A stretch of DNA of 64,000 bases from assembly GCA_026545765.1 (NCBI GenBank), contig JAIFAC010000009.1, positions 248,001-312,000 of the forward strand. Direction: 5' to 3'. The notes below the pieces were generated by a model. The model was not told where the DNA came from, did no database searches, and saw only the letters and a list, made by a program, of their open reading frames with translations. The position numbers and the translations under genes are program-made. Positions 23,138 to 34,809 of this stretch are shown one piece after another. Each line of letters opens with the position of its first letter. Within the stretch, counting starts at the first letter, position 1. The stretch is from Plantago major (lineage: Eukaryota; Streptophyta; Magnoliopsida; Lamiales; Plantaginaceae).

Positions 23138-24476
23138 GCTTCATTGCCTGGCGTCGTCGATGGCCTGGGCTTTCTCCATAGTGCTCGGGAACTTTCCTTG
23201 TTCCCGTCTTTGCGACCTAACCATCAGTTCCCCGACCATGTTCTCGATCCTCCTTGCCGAATTCTCTAGCACCTCGAACCGCTTATCATTCCTCTCCTGG
23301 ATTTGGCTCGACTGTTTGTAGAAGCGATCGGAGTTCTCCATGATCATCCTGATCCTACCGGCAAGATCGTACCTGGGTGGTCTTCCCTGGCTGGCAGCTT
23401 CAATGGGCGTCTCGCTCTGTGGCACAGGTGGAACGTAGTTCTCGTAGTTATTGTTTGAGTAACTCAACAACCTACGGTCCCCGTATTCCATTGGCTTCCT
23501 GTATGGCACAAACCCAGGGCGTCTCACTCCTTGCCTATCGACCCAATACACCTCCTCCGTGAGGTTCGGGTTCATCTCCCGAGCTTGTGGAAACCTGCAT
23601 ACGTTAGCATCGTGCCCGGAGTTATAGCACACTCCACATTGTTCGTTGGATTGCTGGGTTGGTGCGGCAACGGTCACAACCATCTTGACCTGTTGCATCT
23701 CTTCTAGCATGCAGTTAAAGTCGGGACCCCCAACCTCTCCGGCGGCTTTGGCTTCGCCTTTTCCTTTTTCTCGGCCGCTTACACCTTTGTGTTGAGAAGC
23801 TTGTGCCAATTTGTCGATGGCAGCTTCTATCTCCTCTGATGTGCTCTGCATTATCGAGCCACCCAAGCTCATGTCCACAAGCATCTGTGTTGTTACGTCA
23901 AGACCTTCATAGAAGCTCTGACACAACGTCATCGCGTCAAACCGGTGCTGTGGACATTGGGCCAACAGGTACTTGAAGCGCTCTCGGGCCTCATATATGC
24001 TCTCGTCATATCGCTGCTGAAAGTGGGCCATTTGACTCCACAGGTTAGAGGTCTTCGAATAAGGAAAGTACTTCCCCATGAAGACCTTGTAAACATCCTC
24101 CCAAGTCCTCATAAAGTACTCCGGAAGGTGCAAGAGCCACGTCTTCGCGAGATCCTGCAAGCACATTGGGAACAACTTCTTACGGACGTCGCCGTCCGTA
24201 ACTCCGGAGTTCCCACCTATCGGAATCCTCCCCACTAACGCCTCGAATTCCTTTAAGAATTTCATCACATCTTTGTTTGCATGCCCGTAGAACTTGGGCA
24301 TGTCGTGGAAGTGATGGTTCTTGATTTCCAGGTTCCTTGTTATACTTGCACCGCGGGCTGCATGTACTCCCGAAACTCCCGCCTAGGTGAATTCGCAGTT
24401 TCAAGGGCGTTTGCAATTGCGGTCATCACTGTTCTTGCTGGTATGCTTTGTTGGTACTAGTGCCTTCTTCCGACAT
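23138..24476 (-). pseudogene. gag: Athila-like gag
   Basis: Minus strand. A start MSEEGTST is at 24476, followed by a stop and frame change (about 24300-24440); the main frame runs from MPKFYGHANKDVMKFLKEF (24301) to 23141. The gag core has KLFPMCLQDLAKTWLLHLPEYFMRTWEDVYKVFMGKYFP and ERFKYLLAQCPQHRF, the usual Athila/Tat gag pattern. A C-x2-C...C zinc-knuckle-like block (CGVCYNSGHDANVC, about 23620) follows, then a segment with coiled-coil character (ERNDKRFEVLENSARRIENMVGELM). The protein would form the particle shell. Base composition is GC-richer than the copia flanks. No pol follows. Confidence 0.88.
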
Positions 24477-24783
24477 GGTAACTTTTATTAGGTTCCTTCT
24501 TCTTTCCCGGATTTCCCTCTCTAGGTCGTTGTTTCGTTCAGTAAATGGAGATTTCAACGAACGTCTCCCTTGCATAAACCTGGAAATGAAACAAAAAACT
24601 TAACTCAAAAAGTAGTTCCTGTTCTTATGAGTTCTATTAGATAACTCAAAATGAAACGACCTGATGAAACTATTTTTTTTTTAAAAAATTTCAGATTTTT
24701 TTTCTTTGGTTTTCGAATAAGATTAAAATAAAAATACCCAACTACACACAGATCCTACGTATTGAAGAATTTAGGAATCAATT

Positions 24784-24800
24784 CCCCGGTAGCGGCGCCA
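24784..24800 (-). promoter_or_regulatory. Primer-binding site of Athila-like element 1
   Basis: Minus strand TGGCGCCGCTACCGGGG, five bases from the LTR. It matches the 3' end of plant tRNA-Asp except for two positions. Confidence 0.85.
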
Positions 24801-24805
24801 AATTT

Positions 24806-26003
24806 TGATGGGCTCAAAATTAATACTTGTAAAATAACACAAGTAGTAAAGCGGTTTTCGTAGTACAACAAGGCTTAAACCACATGGTCGTTCTCTCGAG
24901 GAATTGATTAAGCTAGTTCTAAGGTGTAGGCTCAACGTGTGAGTTGTAAATAGATAGTGTGGGTAAAGTGATACTTTAAAACCCTACAACAAACCGCAAT
25001 TACAATACAAGGTAATACCTAGATCATGCAATTTATACAATTAAAGCGAAGCAAGCGATCTTTCAAAAGTGCTGACGCAATATAGCTAATGGTACACTGC
25101 CCGCGAATGCAACAACTTTGCTATTGCAAAATTGAACAAGATACAGATTATAAGTACGTATGAGTTATGGCAAATAGCTTGTCACTAGCAATGCCCTCAT
25201 CCAGATATATACTAATTAGAGGTAAAGACTGATGCAAGTTCACAACGATACAAGCATGCGTTCAACGATCAGATAACAATATGCCACAATACAAGTTATT
25301 AAAAGCAACTGCCTAACTCGTACTATTGAATACCTGGGCTCCTATTGGTCTCTGCGATCGTCAGAAAGATCGATGAGAGCTTCTTCGAATTAAAAGGGAG
25401 ATTGAAATCTCTAATTATTTACAATGCTTGGAATTGAAAGTATGAAAGTAGGAGAATGTAAAGATATGTCCTAATGACTGATACAAGTAGTCTATTTATA
25501 AGACCAAGGAATATAAAACTCGAAGTAGTGGGAAAAAACCGCCAGAAAGTGGGTTGGAGCACGTCAAGGTAGTGCTCACCGCGGTGAGGGTCCCTGCCCA
25601 TCGCGGTCTAGACCAGTTTTTGCGGATTCTGCCCAGATTTCGCATCCTGGACCACGGTGAGCCTCCTAGTTGATGGAGCTCACCGCGGTTAGGTCCTCTT
25701 CGGGTGAAAATCACTTTTTCCCTCTTTCTCCTATTTTTACTCCCTTTTCCAACCTCCATGTCACCTCTCTTGGAATAGTAGCCCACTAACTTGGCCTTGT
25801 GGTGCTTCTAGAAACTTTCCCAAGTCTTCTTGCACTTTGGTCCTCCATTTTGTTGCCAATTACAATAAAGTACCTAAAAAAGCACAAAAAACACACAAAA
25901 AACCCAAACGTGACACGGAACAAAAAATACTAAATAAAGGCTAAAAGATGCAATAAAACACGGAAAAAGGCACTAAATGAGTCGTTAAAATATCGACTCA
26001 TCA
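24806..26003 (-). repeat. 5' LTR of Athila-like element 1
   Basis: TGATGGGCTC...GACTCATCA, 1198 bp, with the CACCGCGGTGAG palindrome at about 25576-25589. It is flanked on the right by the CTTGT target duplication (26004-26008), after which copia A gag resumes. Confidence 0.93.
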
Positions 26004-27029
26004 CTTGTTCAGCGAGCTAGCCAATTGCATACTTTTGTACTGGTGATAGTTGGGACCTAGACGCTTTTTAGCTTCTCTTTTGTCCTTCTTCTTTCAATCT
26101 CCTGACTGACGTACTTTCTCATATTCATTACAGCAAGAGCATTTTCCTCAGTTACCACTTTGGTATCCTTCTTTTCAGAAGTACCTTGAGTTATTAGAGC
26201 GACATTCTGCGATGTTTCAGCAGTCATGTGTCCTCTTTGCTTTGTCTCATAGTTGACAGTTGCCAAGTGAGAAAAGCTCCATTGGAGTGATGTTAGGCAT
26301 TCCTTGGTTGAAATAGAAGTACTGAGTGGGTTCCCAGTCTTGATTTAGACTTCTCACAATAGTCTTAACCTTTTCAGAGTTAGAGTATCTCTCACTCTCA
26401 CCAGTGTAGCCATCTCACTCATCAGTGTTGTGAACCTGAAATCAAGTTCTTCAAGTGTCTTAGTGGGACCTTGTTGAATTTGAGCTTCAAAACTTTGAAC
26501 TTGTTTTCCTTGGTTTTCTCAGTACCGACACAGATTTCTTCAATCAGTGACCAGGCTTCTTTCGCCGTTTTTGCACAACATAGTTTGTACTGTATGTGGT
26601 CTAGAGTAGAACGTATGATGATGTTTCTTGCTTGACCAACTTGCCTATTTCTCTTGGAATCTTACGATGTCCAGAGATGTCTGGACTTTGGTTCATATGC
26701 AATTTCACCAATTAGTCTAGCACTTGTAGTTGTGCCAGATGTGGAGGAACCAGCAGCATCTGTGTCAGTAGGTTCCTTGTCTCGACAATTAGAAACTTCA
26801 ATAACATGCTTCTCTCGTTGAATGACAATGGGAACATTCTTTATAACTTCGATCATTTCGTCACAGATAGCTTCCAGGTGAAGCATCATGTTGTTCTTCC
26901 ATTTTCCATAGTTCTCTGGCTTGAGAACGAGAGCGTCGCTTAAAGACATCCAGCAGAATACAACTAAACAAATAAATCAAGTGCAGGTGGTAAACGGTTA
27001 GTGGGCACTTATCTAGGATCTAGGTTCAG
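26004..27029 (-). pseudogene. Copia A gag N-terminal half and leader
   Basis: Minus strand. Start MSLSDALVLKPENYGKWKNNMM at 26949, followed by the LEAICDEMIEVIKN block. A stop stands at about 26662; the rest of the copia gag (homologous to 40330-40900 in copy C) continues in broken frames to 26009. 26950-27029 is the element leader, ending GGTTCAG. There copia C was inserted; the rest of the leader with the PBS is at 42895-42936. This gives copia A's gag start and proves that its 5' LTR is the one beginning at 42937. Confidence 0.88.
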
Positions 27030-28678
27030 TGTTGGTCCATATAACGGCAAAGTAAAAGACTAGGGGGTGGGGGGGGGGGGGGGGCAATAGTCTTTTTCAA
27101 ACTTTTGTCGATAAACACAATTTCTCAAATTTCTATGAAGATATCTGATACTTATTTTCAGAGAGAGGAAGACTTTTTGTGATAAGTGCACGTGCTCAGC
27201 AAGATATGTGTAAATACTTAGCAAAGTAAATAAAGCAAGTAATAAATTGCATAAAGTAAATAACACAAGTCTTTATAATGGTATCTGAAGGTGGCGTAAT
27301 CCTTCAACTAATCCACTTCGGCCTTTCTCAGACCTAGAATCCTCTAAGACAGATAATTGAGTTAACCTTACAAATATCTTCTCTTGATTCCTAAATACAC
27401 TAGGTTCCCAACCAAGTGTTCCCCCTGAGTTATTCCCCGGCTTTCTCAGCCAAGTACTTCCTATACTCAGAAACCTTTGAGCTATTCCTTAGTTTCCCAA
27501 ACTAAGTACTTCCTCTGCTCAGTAACCTTGGAGTTATTCCTTAGTTTCCAAAACTAAGTACTTCCTGTACTCCACGCCGTTTAAGGTGTTGGTTAAGGTA
27601 GTTTGTCAGGTGAGTAATCTTAATAACTTTCTCAGTTATGTAAGAATACTCTATAGAACAAGAATCACTTAACACACTTCACAATGTGTGGTGATATGTT
27701 CTTTACTGACCCATGTCTATGATAAATGTTCTAGAGAATGAATCTCAGATACTTGATCTTTTGATTCAACTCCTTCATAGATAGCAATGCTTGTTAAGGA
27801 TCAGGACACTTAGAACTTTCGTGCTACATAGAATTCAAGAGCTTGGTCGCAACAGTAAACTAGTGAATAAGTAGATTGAAGGCTTGTATGCTTGAGAGAA
27901 AGATACCACTAGTTGTATTATCAGAGAATCTTGGTATTTTCAGTGTAAGTTCAAGGTGTTCAGTGTGTGTCTTTCAAGCATTCTAAGTGATGATATTTAT
28001 AGTTGAAAATCATGCTGTTTGAATTGTATCCGTTAGGCTTAATGAAATTCAAACTATTGATATATGAAAATAGTACTGCAGAAGACGTTGTCTCTTTTCA
28101 GAGATTTCCTCTTTTATTCAGATGTCTTTGTCTGCGCATTTATTGCATTGTACTATTTTTGTCCTGTAGTGCCAACGGAACTATGCACGCTTTCTGAAGC
28201 ATTGCATGTCCCTTTCCAGATACCTTCTCATCTCCAGAAACCTGTTGAAACATTGTTTCTCAGAAACATAGTTTTATCCAAGGTATTTGAGTGTAGATAT
28301 CTGTGGGCACTTTTCCTCGTTCAGAAACCTTATGTACTCAGATATCTTTTGCAATATTTGTTTAAATAAAAACACTTGTTTCTTCAAGATATCTGGACAT
28401 AGGTATCTGATAATTTTAGTCTTCAGTAATTTTGTGCAGTCTTCAAATCTTCAAAAACGTTGAGCTCTTCTGCCTGATGCCTTCTTCTTGGTTTTCTTTA
28501 AGAAAATAAAAATTACATTCAGAGACCTAACATCCTATACAAGATTTGCTAGACTATCATACTTAGTGATTTTCCTCTTTTTTTACAGTGTTCAAGTGAA
28601 CCAAGAGTACTAACCACCTTTCTGAGCTAAGATAAGTCATTAGGTTGCTGATCAAAATCTAAACAGATATTCCTAACA
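27030..28678 (-). repeat. 3' LTR of copia C
   Basis: TGTTGGTCCATATAACGG...AGATATTCCTAACA, 1649 bp. The U5 stem-loop near 27055-27100 has an extended G-run (about 27063-27083). It is bounded by the TTCAG duplication on the left and the priming tract on the right. Confidence 0.94.
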
Positions 28679-28693
28679 AATTTTCCCCTTTTT
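28679..28693 (-). promoter_or_regulatory. Polypurine tract of copia C
   Basis: Minus strand AAAAAGGGGAAAATT next to the 3' LTR, matching that of copia B with one change. Confidence 0.84.
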
Positions 28694-29979
28694 GATCAGT
28701 CAACGATGACTATCTTACCTATTACAAATCTGGATGAGGAAACAATCCACTACTTAATCAATTCATAAGATCTTTCAATTCTTTCAATTATGTGCAGAAA
28801 GTAAACATCAACCAAATCACAAGGTGTGATCTTTGCTGACAAGTTATCTTTTTATAAATTGATATCTGAGAGTAGGTTCATCATATATGTTACAAAGAAA
28901 GTTCACATATAACTTTAATACATAAAATACATTTCAACTCAGTCAGCAAGATACAAAATACATAGTTTAAATTAGGACAACAGGAGTAACCAAGCTCCAA
29001 GTAGACATCCTAATAAACTAGTTTTCATGTCTTCAACACTTCAAGTCTTCAATCAGCAGATTTATGGATGAATTTGCAAATTCCCTATCCCCAAACCTTT
29101 TGATATCATCTGAGTAGTCAAAGAGCAAAGTCCTGACTATTATCTCAGTGTTTCTGGCAAATCCACAAACTTCCTTGTAGGTTTTGGTGGGATTTTTCTT
29201 GGCAAACTGTTTGACCCACAGATACTTTCCCCATTTCCAGGCATGCTCGATTCTGATATCTGATAGCTTGAAGTATTCATATATGATCTTCAGATATCTG
29301 ATGTCACCCTTGTATTGATCTTCAGTCAAGTAGAAGGACTCATAGTGTTCCACAACAATTCTTGCTCTTGTGCCTGTTCCAGTGATGTTGGGAATTCTGT
29401 GCACATCATCTGGCTTTCCATAAGGACATTTCTCAGAGAGGTCCTTCTTCATGGCTTCTATTCTCTTGATTACTTCAAAATCCAACCAGGCTTTGATGTG
29501 GTTGGTGTTAATCAAGATTGGCTTGTCTTTTCTCCATGCCATGAGCTGTTTATGGATTGGTTATGGAATTCTTTCATTTACTAGTAATTGCTTGAGTTCC
29601 AGAATCCAGTAGCCATTCTTCTGATTAAGGCACCTGTACACAGAGGAGTCATTATTGGTCTTCACATACTCAATCTTGGCTTCTTTAGGCCTAAGTGATA
29701 GTTGAAGTTTTCTTTGTTCAGCTCTTAGCCTGTTCCTCCTTTGTCTTGAATTCTCCCTTGGGGGATTGCTTGAAGAACCACCCTGGATTGACTTGGTATT
29801 TCCAGAGGGTGTTTTAGCTGCCAAAGGCTTTGCAGCTATGGGCTCAGATAGGCTATCAACCTTTTTTCTTTTACTGTGAAGAGGAGCTTCATCTTCATCA
29901 GTCTCTTCATCATCATCATCAAGATTAATTCTTGTGAAGGTTTTGCAGCCTTCTTCATTGCCCTGGGATTTGATTTGGC

Positions 29980-30064
29980 CTTCTTCTTCTTCTTCTTCTT
30001 CTTCTTCTTCTTCTTCTTCTTCTTCTTCTTCTTCTTCTTCTTCTTCTTCTTCTTCTTCTTCTTC
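29980..30064 (-). repeat. Trinucleotide tract encoding poly-glutamate (copia C)
   Basis: About 28 GAA codons on the minus strand in the accessory gene frame; shorter than in copia B. Confidence 0.9.
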
Positions 30065-31873
30065 AGAAGACTTATCAATCCCTCTTACTTGTCTTCTCCT
30101 TGGAGCCTTGGTACTCCTTGGAGATTTCTGTGCTCTGGCCCTTGTTGTCATTCCTTTTTCAGGAAGTTGCTGAGTGGTGGCCACTATCTGTAGAGCAGTT
30201 TGACTGGAGGAGGCCTCATTTATTCTGAGAGGTGGTTGTTCCAATTTTCTTTTATTTCCTCTTCCCCTTCCTCTTTGAGCACCTTGAAATCCTTCCCCCC
30301 TTAGTCATTGTTGACTGACTAAGAATAACAAAGGATTCTGACAGGGAGTCAAAGTTGCCCTGCAAATAATTGTAAGCAGCAACCAACTTTTCCATATTAG
30401 CCTTGAGCTCCTGATTTTGTTTGATAAGACATGTTTCCTTATCAGTGAGCTATGCCAGTGGACCTTGAATAGCATCTGCTTTTCCAGCAGCATAGCTAGC
30501 CTCTTCAAAGGCTTTTGCAGCCAAGTTTTGGTCATCATCCCTAACCATGCCTAGATCTTTCTGAGCAACGACGGTGGTTGTTCTCGAGTGATGAGCTCGA
30601 TGAATGTCTTCATTCTGCGAGGGGATCGATGCAATGGCTGCTTTATCTTGAGAAGACAACTCCTTTTTCAATTTAGCCAGTACTTGATATATGTTCAAGT
30701 ATTCATTGGAGTTGACATTTGGCAGCTTGTTGAATATTTCAGGAGCAATCAGCTTCCTTTTCAAATGAGAAACCGCTTAGTGTTCATTGTGGTGTTCTGC
30801 CAATGCCTTGTCTTCTTCATCATCTGAGTCATCAGCCTAGTGATCTTCATCCTCTTGGACATTTTCATCAATGTTTTCTAGTCCAGCAACCATCTCGGAG
30901 ATGGGCTGCTTTCCTTTCAGTGAGGAGGATGGTACATCTTTTGGTAATGCAGCCTTAGCATCATGCTTGTCTCTAGATACTTGCTCAGTATCTAATTCCT
31001 CAGCAATTGCCTGAATAGCAAGCCGGAGTTCTTTCATTTCAGCATAAGCTTCCATTTCCTTGATTGTTTGATCTTCAATCTTTTGGAGCTTTGCTTTAGA
31101 TTCATCTATCTTCTCTTCCAGTTGAAGATTTAGATGTTGTTCTTCCTCCAACAATTGTTTGAGTTGAGCAATTCTGGCTTGTGCATCCAATATTTTCTGA
31201 GTGTTGTTCTCAGAGTGCTCAACTACTTGTTCAGTAGAGTCCTTTTGTTGGGGAGATGGATGGGTAGATTTCTGAGGAGATGGAGGGGAATTTTGTGATG
31301 TCCTCTCAGTGTGCTTTTCAGCAACTGTGGTATTATTACCTTGTGCAATCCCTCCTGTCCCTGATCCTTTTTGCCATTATCATCCTTGTGATGGTCAGAG
31401 GGAGGTTCTTCATAGTCATTCTCATCAGTCTCTTCCTCCTCATCATCTTCAGATACCAGATTTATCACTTCTGGAAGAGTAACTTTTTGCCCATTAACTT
31501 CCTCTTGCTCAGAGGGTATAAATTGGAGTGTCTTGGGCAAGACTGGCTTGAAAGCCATCTGTCTGATGCGACCATCCGCTTTTGAAGGCTTGCACCAATT
31601 TGTGTGCCACTTCCTTGGAAAAATCCTTATGTAGTAAGGTCGCAACCTGATATTGTTCAGTAGGGAACATTGCATGGATGTAGTTTTCCAGGTCAAGAGC
31701 TCGTGCTCGTCTTGTTGGTTGATCTGTGATTCTACGTATTTCAGAGAGATCAGAGCACCTTAACCTCTGCCATTTCTTGAAGCATTGAATATGCTTTGGC
31801 AAGGTATGAGTCTTGAAGAAGGGAAGGAGGTTCTCACAGTCATCATTTGATTTTTCTTGGCACTACTTTGAGC

Positions 31874-32573
31874 CTGAAAGAGAGAGTTTTGAGTTGGTTT
31901 CAAAACTAGGTGTAAATATCTGGGTTTTAGAGTAGTCAAGTATCTGTGTTACCTATGCAACAACAACAGGCTCAGAAGGTTGGACTACTGAGGTTCCAGG
32001 TGCCTCAGATATCTTGGTGTGAGGAGGAGACTTGGAAGTCTGATCCTCAGCATCCTCTCTTTCTTTTTGAACCTGAGAATAAAATACAACATAACACTTA
32101 GAAATTTATCAGGAGAGAAACACTTAGACAAATTGATATCTGAGATGTCAATTACCTCTATAGTAGGAGGCCCAGATGCTTGTTTCTCAGAAACTTGTAC
32201 AGATTCTGGTATTCTCTCTGGTGATGAAGGTTTGGTGGCCCATCAATTTCAATTGGTTGAGGGGATTGAGTGGGCAATTCCCCAGCAACCTCTACTTCTG
32301 TTTGAGCCTATGAGTAGAAAGTGTTAAGTACTTAGAAAAATGATCAGAGTAATATTGTGAAGAATATAGATATCTGAGATATATACCTTCTCAATAGAAG
32401 GCTCAGATACTTGTTCCTCAGAGACTTTGTGAGTCTCTAGTTGATTCTCTGATGAGTTAGGCTTCTCAGCCTCATCATTTTTTCTTCTCAGTTGGAGCTA
32501 TTAGAAACAAACAGTTAGTCAAGTGTGTATAAAAGATATCTGAAAAGTCATGTCTTAAGAAACTATTTTCCAC
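31874..32573 (-). other. Predicted introns 2-5 of the copia C accessory gene
   Basis: Minus-strand GT-AG introns at 32498-32573 (76 bp), 32308-32386 (79 bp), 32073-32155 (83 bp) and 31874-31952 (79 bp). Splice borders include TTACAG|GTGGAA, GAGAAG|GTATAT with CTCATAG|GCT, and TCTTTCAG|GCTCAA. The exons between them are 111, 152 (153 in B) and 120 bp (40 codons), all phase 0-0. Intron 2 lost one base at its acceptor border. Positions match copia B. Confidence 0.75.
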
Positions 32574-32681
32574 CTGTAATACAGGCTCATGTTCCTTAAG
32601 TGGTGAGGCTATGGGAGCCTCCTTCTCAGTCTCTGAGGCAAGCTTTGCAGCTTCCTCTTGTTCTTTTGTTTCTAATTTAGC

Positions 32682-32761
32682 CTGTAACAAAGAAATTTTA
32701 TTAAATAACAAGATTAATAAACACAAAATATCACAAGTAGAGAGTTAAACCATTCAGCTAC
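32682..32761 (-). other. Intron 1 of the copia C accessory gene, absent from copia B
   Basis: 80-bp AT-rich intron: donor GTTCAG|GTAGCTG, acceptor TTTGTTACAG|GCTAAATTAG. Copia B has exactly the joined exons at 14432/14433 (GCTCAA|GCTGAATTAG) with no extra or missing base. This presence/absence difference both supports the splice sites and implies RNA-mediated intron loss in B. Confidence 0.82.
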
Positions 32762-34790
32762 CTGAACAGTGTCAAGCTGATTGGTCTCTGGAACTTGTGA
32801 CCCTTCTATGCTTTGGTCTTGTTGTTCCATTTCAGCTTCTTTGTTTGAAGTTTCAGGTACTTCATACCATTCCTGAGTGTGCAACTCAGTAGTCTCCCCC
32901 GGTTGATCATTCTGAGCAGATGTCTCAGTTTGATCCCTCTCTAGGAGTTGGGGAACCTGCTCATTTGCAGGATTTTCTTCAACATATTGCATTGCTGTTA
33001 TGTCGAAATGGAGTTCATTGACCATTTCATCAACCACTTGTGGCTGTTGTGGTTGTGGTTGTTGTGGTTGTCCGGAAGCAGAAGTTTGAGCATTTGAGAG
33101 CTCTTCCAGATTTTTAAGTGTGGTGTTGACATCAGCGTCTACCAACACTAGGTCACCACTCAACATGGCCTCTTGAAGTTGTTTATACGTGAGTTTCCCT
33201 GATGGTGTGTTGGTACCAACAACCTTTGCTATAGGTGCTTGTTCAGCAACCTTTGAGCTAGTTGCTTTCTCAGAAACCTTGGACCTTTTGGTCCTCTTTC
33301 CCTTGGCCTTGGTTACTTTTTCAGTAACCTTGGGGGCTTAGATCTTCTCCTCGTCCAATTCGGCATCGAAATCTGGAACGGAGTTATCAACAATCCCTGT
33401 TGCTTCTGCAGAGAGAGTTTGAAGTTTCTCACTGCTTTTATCAGCATTGATAAGTTCATCTGCAAGGCACTCTGCAGCATTGATGAGTTCATCTGCATTG
33501 ATGAGTTCATCAGCAATGGCGGTAGGTATCTGAGAGTCGACATCCATAGAGGATATGACTTCTGATTTGCCAGCAGACTTCTTTTGTGAAGTTCTGGGCC
33601 TCTTGGTTGCAATGGAACCTTCAGATACCTCAGCAGTCTTTCATTTCTTGGAACCTTTCTGAGATGCAGTAACCTTTTTCATCATGTTTGTATACTCATA
33701 TTTGTAGAGCAGGTTACTGTTGGCAATGTCTGACGACTCTCTGAGCTCAATGCCAAGGCACTCCAGTAAGTAGCAAATCTTCAATCCATAGCTTACTGTG
33801 GCTTTTGGCTCAGCAAGGCCCTTAATGATTTTAGGCTCAAAGCCTTGTATCTTCTTCACAAATTTCATGAAGGCGTACTTTCCCCAATTAAAAGGGTTTT
33901 TCAGCCTTTTGTCTTGTTGACTCAACAAGAACATCATCATCCAGCGTTCCTGGCATATCTGGTCAGCACCTCCTTGTAGACCATCATAACATCTGTGAAG
34001 GATACATGCCAACACATCCCAGTGGACCAAAAGATGTCTGGTCCTTATGTCAGCAAGCTTAAAGTCGATGGGTGTGTCTGGCTTGTCAAGACCACACACA
34101 TCACTATATAGTTGCTTTACACCTTCAAGGAGATCTTCATCCTTGGTGTCCATTTCAAAATCCTTTCCAAGATTTTGAAGTTCAAAGAGCTCACAGAAAG
34201 CTGTTTCGTCCAACAGGATTTCTTGTCCTTGGACTTTGGTCTTAATAGACACTGTCTCAGTGCCTTCAGAGACTTTGGAGATAATCGTGGAGTTATTGTA
34301 AAACTCCAGGACATCTAGTGAAGAAACTCCATTGGGAAGAGCAGATAGAAAGCCCTTGATTTGTGCCTTTTCAAGCATATCAAGTACCAACTTTCTGTCA
34401 GTCTATTTTTCTATTGCAGCTACCAAGTATTCCTCAATCATGGAACCACCCCAAATCATCCTGTGATTTGAAGTCCAATGATTAGGATTGAACTCTCCAA
34501 TCAACCGATTGTTTGTTATAACTAGCACTGGTGCTTGCTTTTCAGCAGTACCAGATGTAGTAGCTTGGGATTTCTGAGTTGAAGCACGTTTGGGAGCCAT
34601 CTCTTTAAATAGTGAAGTTTTTGAAAAACGAGAAGAGATTAAGGTAGAAAATTAGTGATTCTTTGCAGAAAAACTAAGAGGGAATCAGTAGTTGCAGAGA
34701 AAATTGTAGAAAGATTTGAGAGAATTTTTGCAGTTTTTGTGCAAGAGCAAATGTAGGATTAGGCGAAAGTGATTTATTTTGCCAAAATCC

Positions 34791-34800
34791 TATATATATA
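34791..34800 (-). promoter_or_regulatory. Internal TATA box for the copia C accessory gene
   Basis: TATATATATA on the minus strand, about 190 bp before the ATG, the same spacing and flanks (GGATTTTGGC) as in copia B. Confidence 0.65.
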
Positions 34801-34809
34801 GCAGTGTAA

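Larger units (their letters stand above)
5806..26003 (-). mobile_element. Athila-like Ty3/gypsy element 1 (contains copia B)
   Basis: Minus-strand gypsy element with two LTRs of about 1.2 kb (5806-7008 and 24806-26003). Termini are TGATG...CATCA, with the left start mutated to TAATG, and the target duplication is CTTGT (5801-5805 and 26004-26008). The primer site (24784-24800) resembles the 3' end of tRNA-Asp, as in Athila elements. Subtracting the inserted copia B (8904-22991) leaves about 6.1 kb: LTR, gag, 3' untranslated part and LTR. No protease, RT, RNase H or integrase is visible. Either the element was a gag-only non-autonomous type, or pol was lost with the deletion at the copia B junction (22991/22992). 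Lineage assignment rests on gag, PBS and PPT. Confidence 0.85.
29033..34600 (-). pseudogene. Copia C accessory gene (multi-exon, plant-transposon-protein-like)
   Basis: Counterpart of the gene in copia B. ATG at 34598-34600 (MAPKRASTQKSQATTS), stop at 29033. Order: N-terminal domain like the 'putative plant transposon protein' family (34540-33700); a linker with repeated DELINA(D/A) words (33547-33440); a Gln/Pro-rich part (33100); four small exons between five introns (32681-31953); then a long last exon with a globular segment (31870-31560), acidic stretch, coiled coils (31190-31000 and 30760-30480), Arg/Gly-rich block (about 30260), about 28 Glu codons (29980-30064) and a C-terminal domain ending LLIEDLKC. 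Lesions differ from copy B: stops at about 34402, 33338 and 31955 and a frameshift near 31590. The C-terminus, truncated in B, is complete here. No catalytic motif recognised; function unknown. Confidence 0.77.

Noticed and set aside
27030..28678. LTR shared by two tandem elements through unequal recombination
   Set aside because: TTCAG target duplications at 27025 and 42895 and the split copia A leader show that C is a separate insertion.
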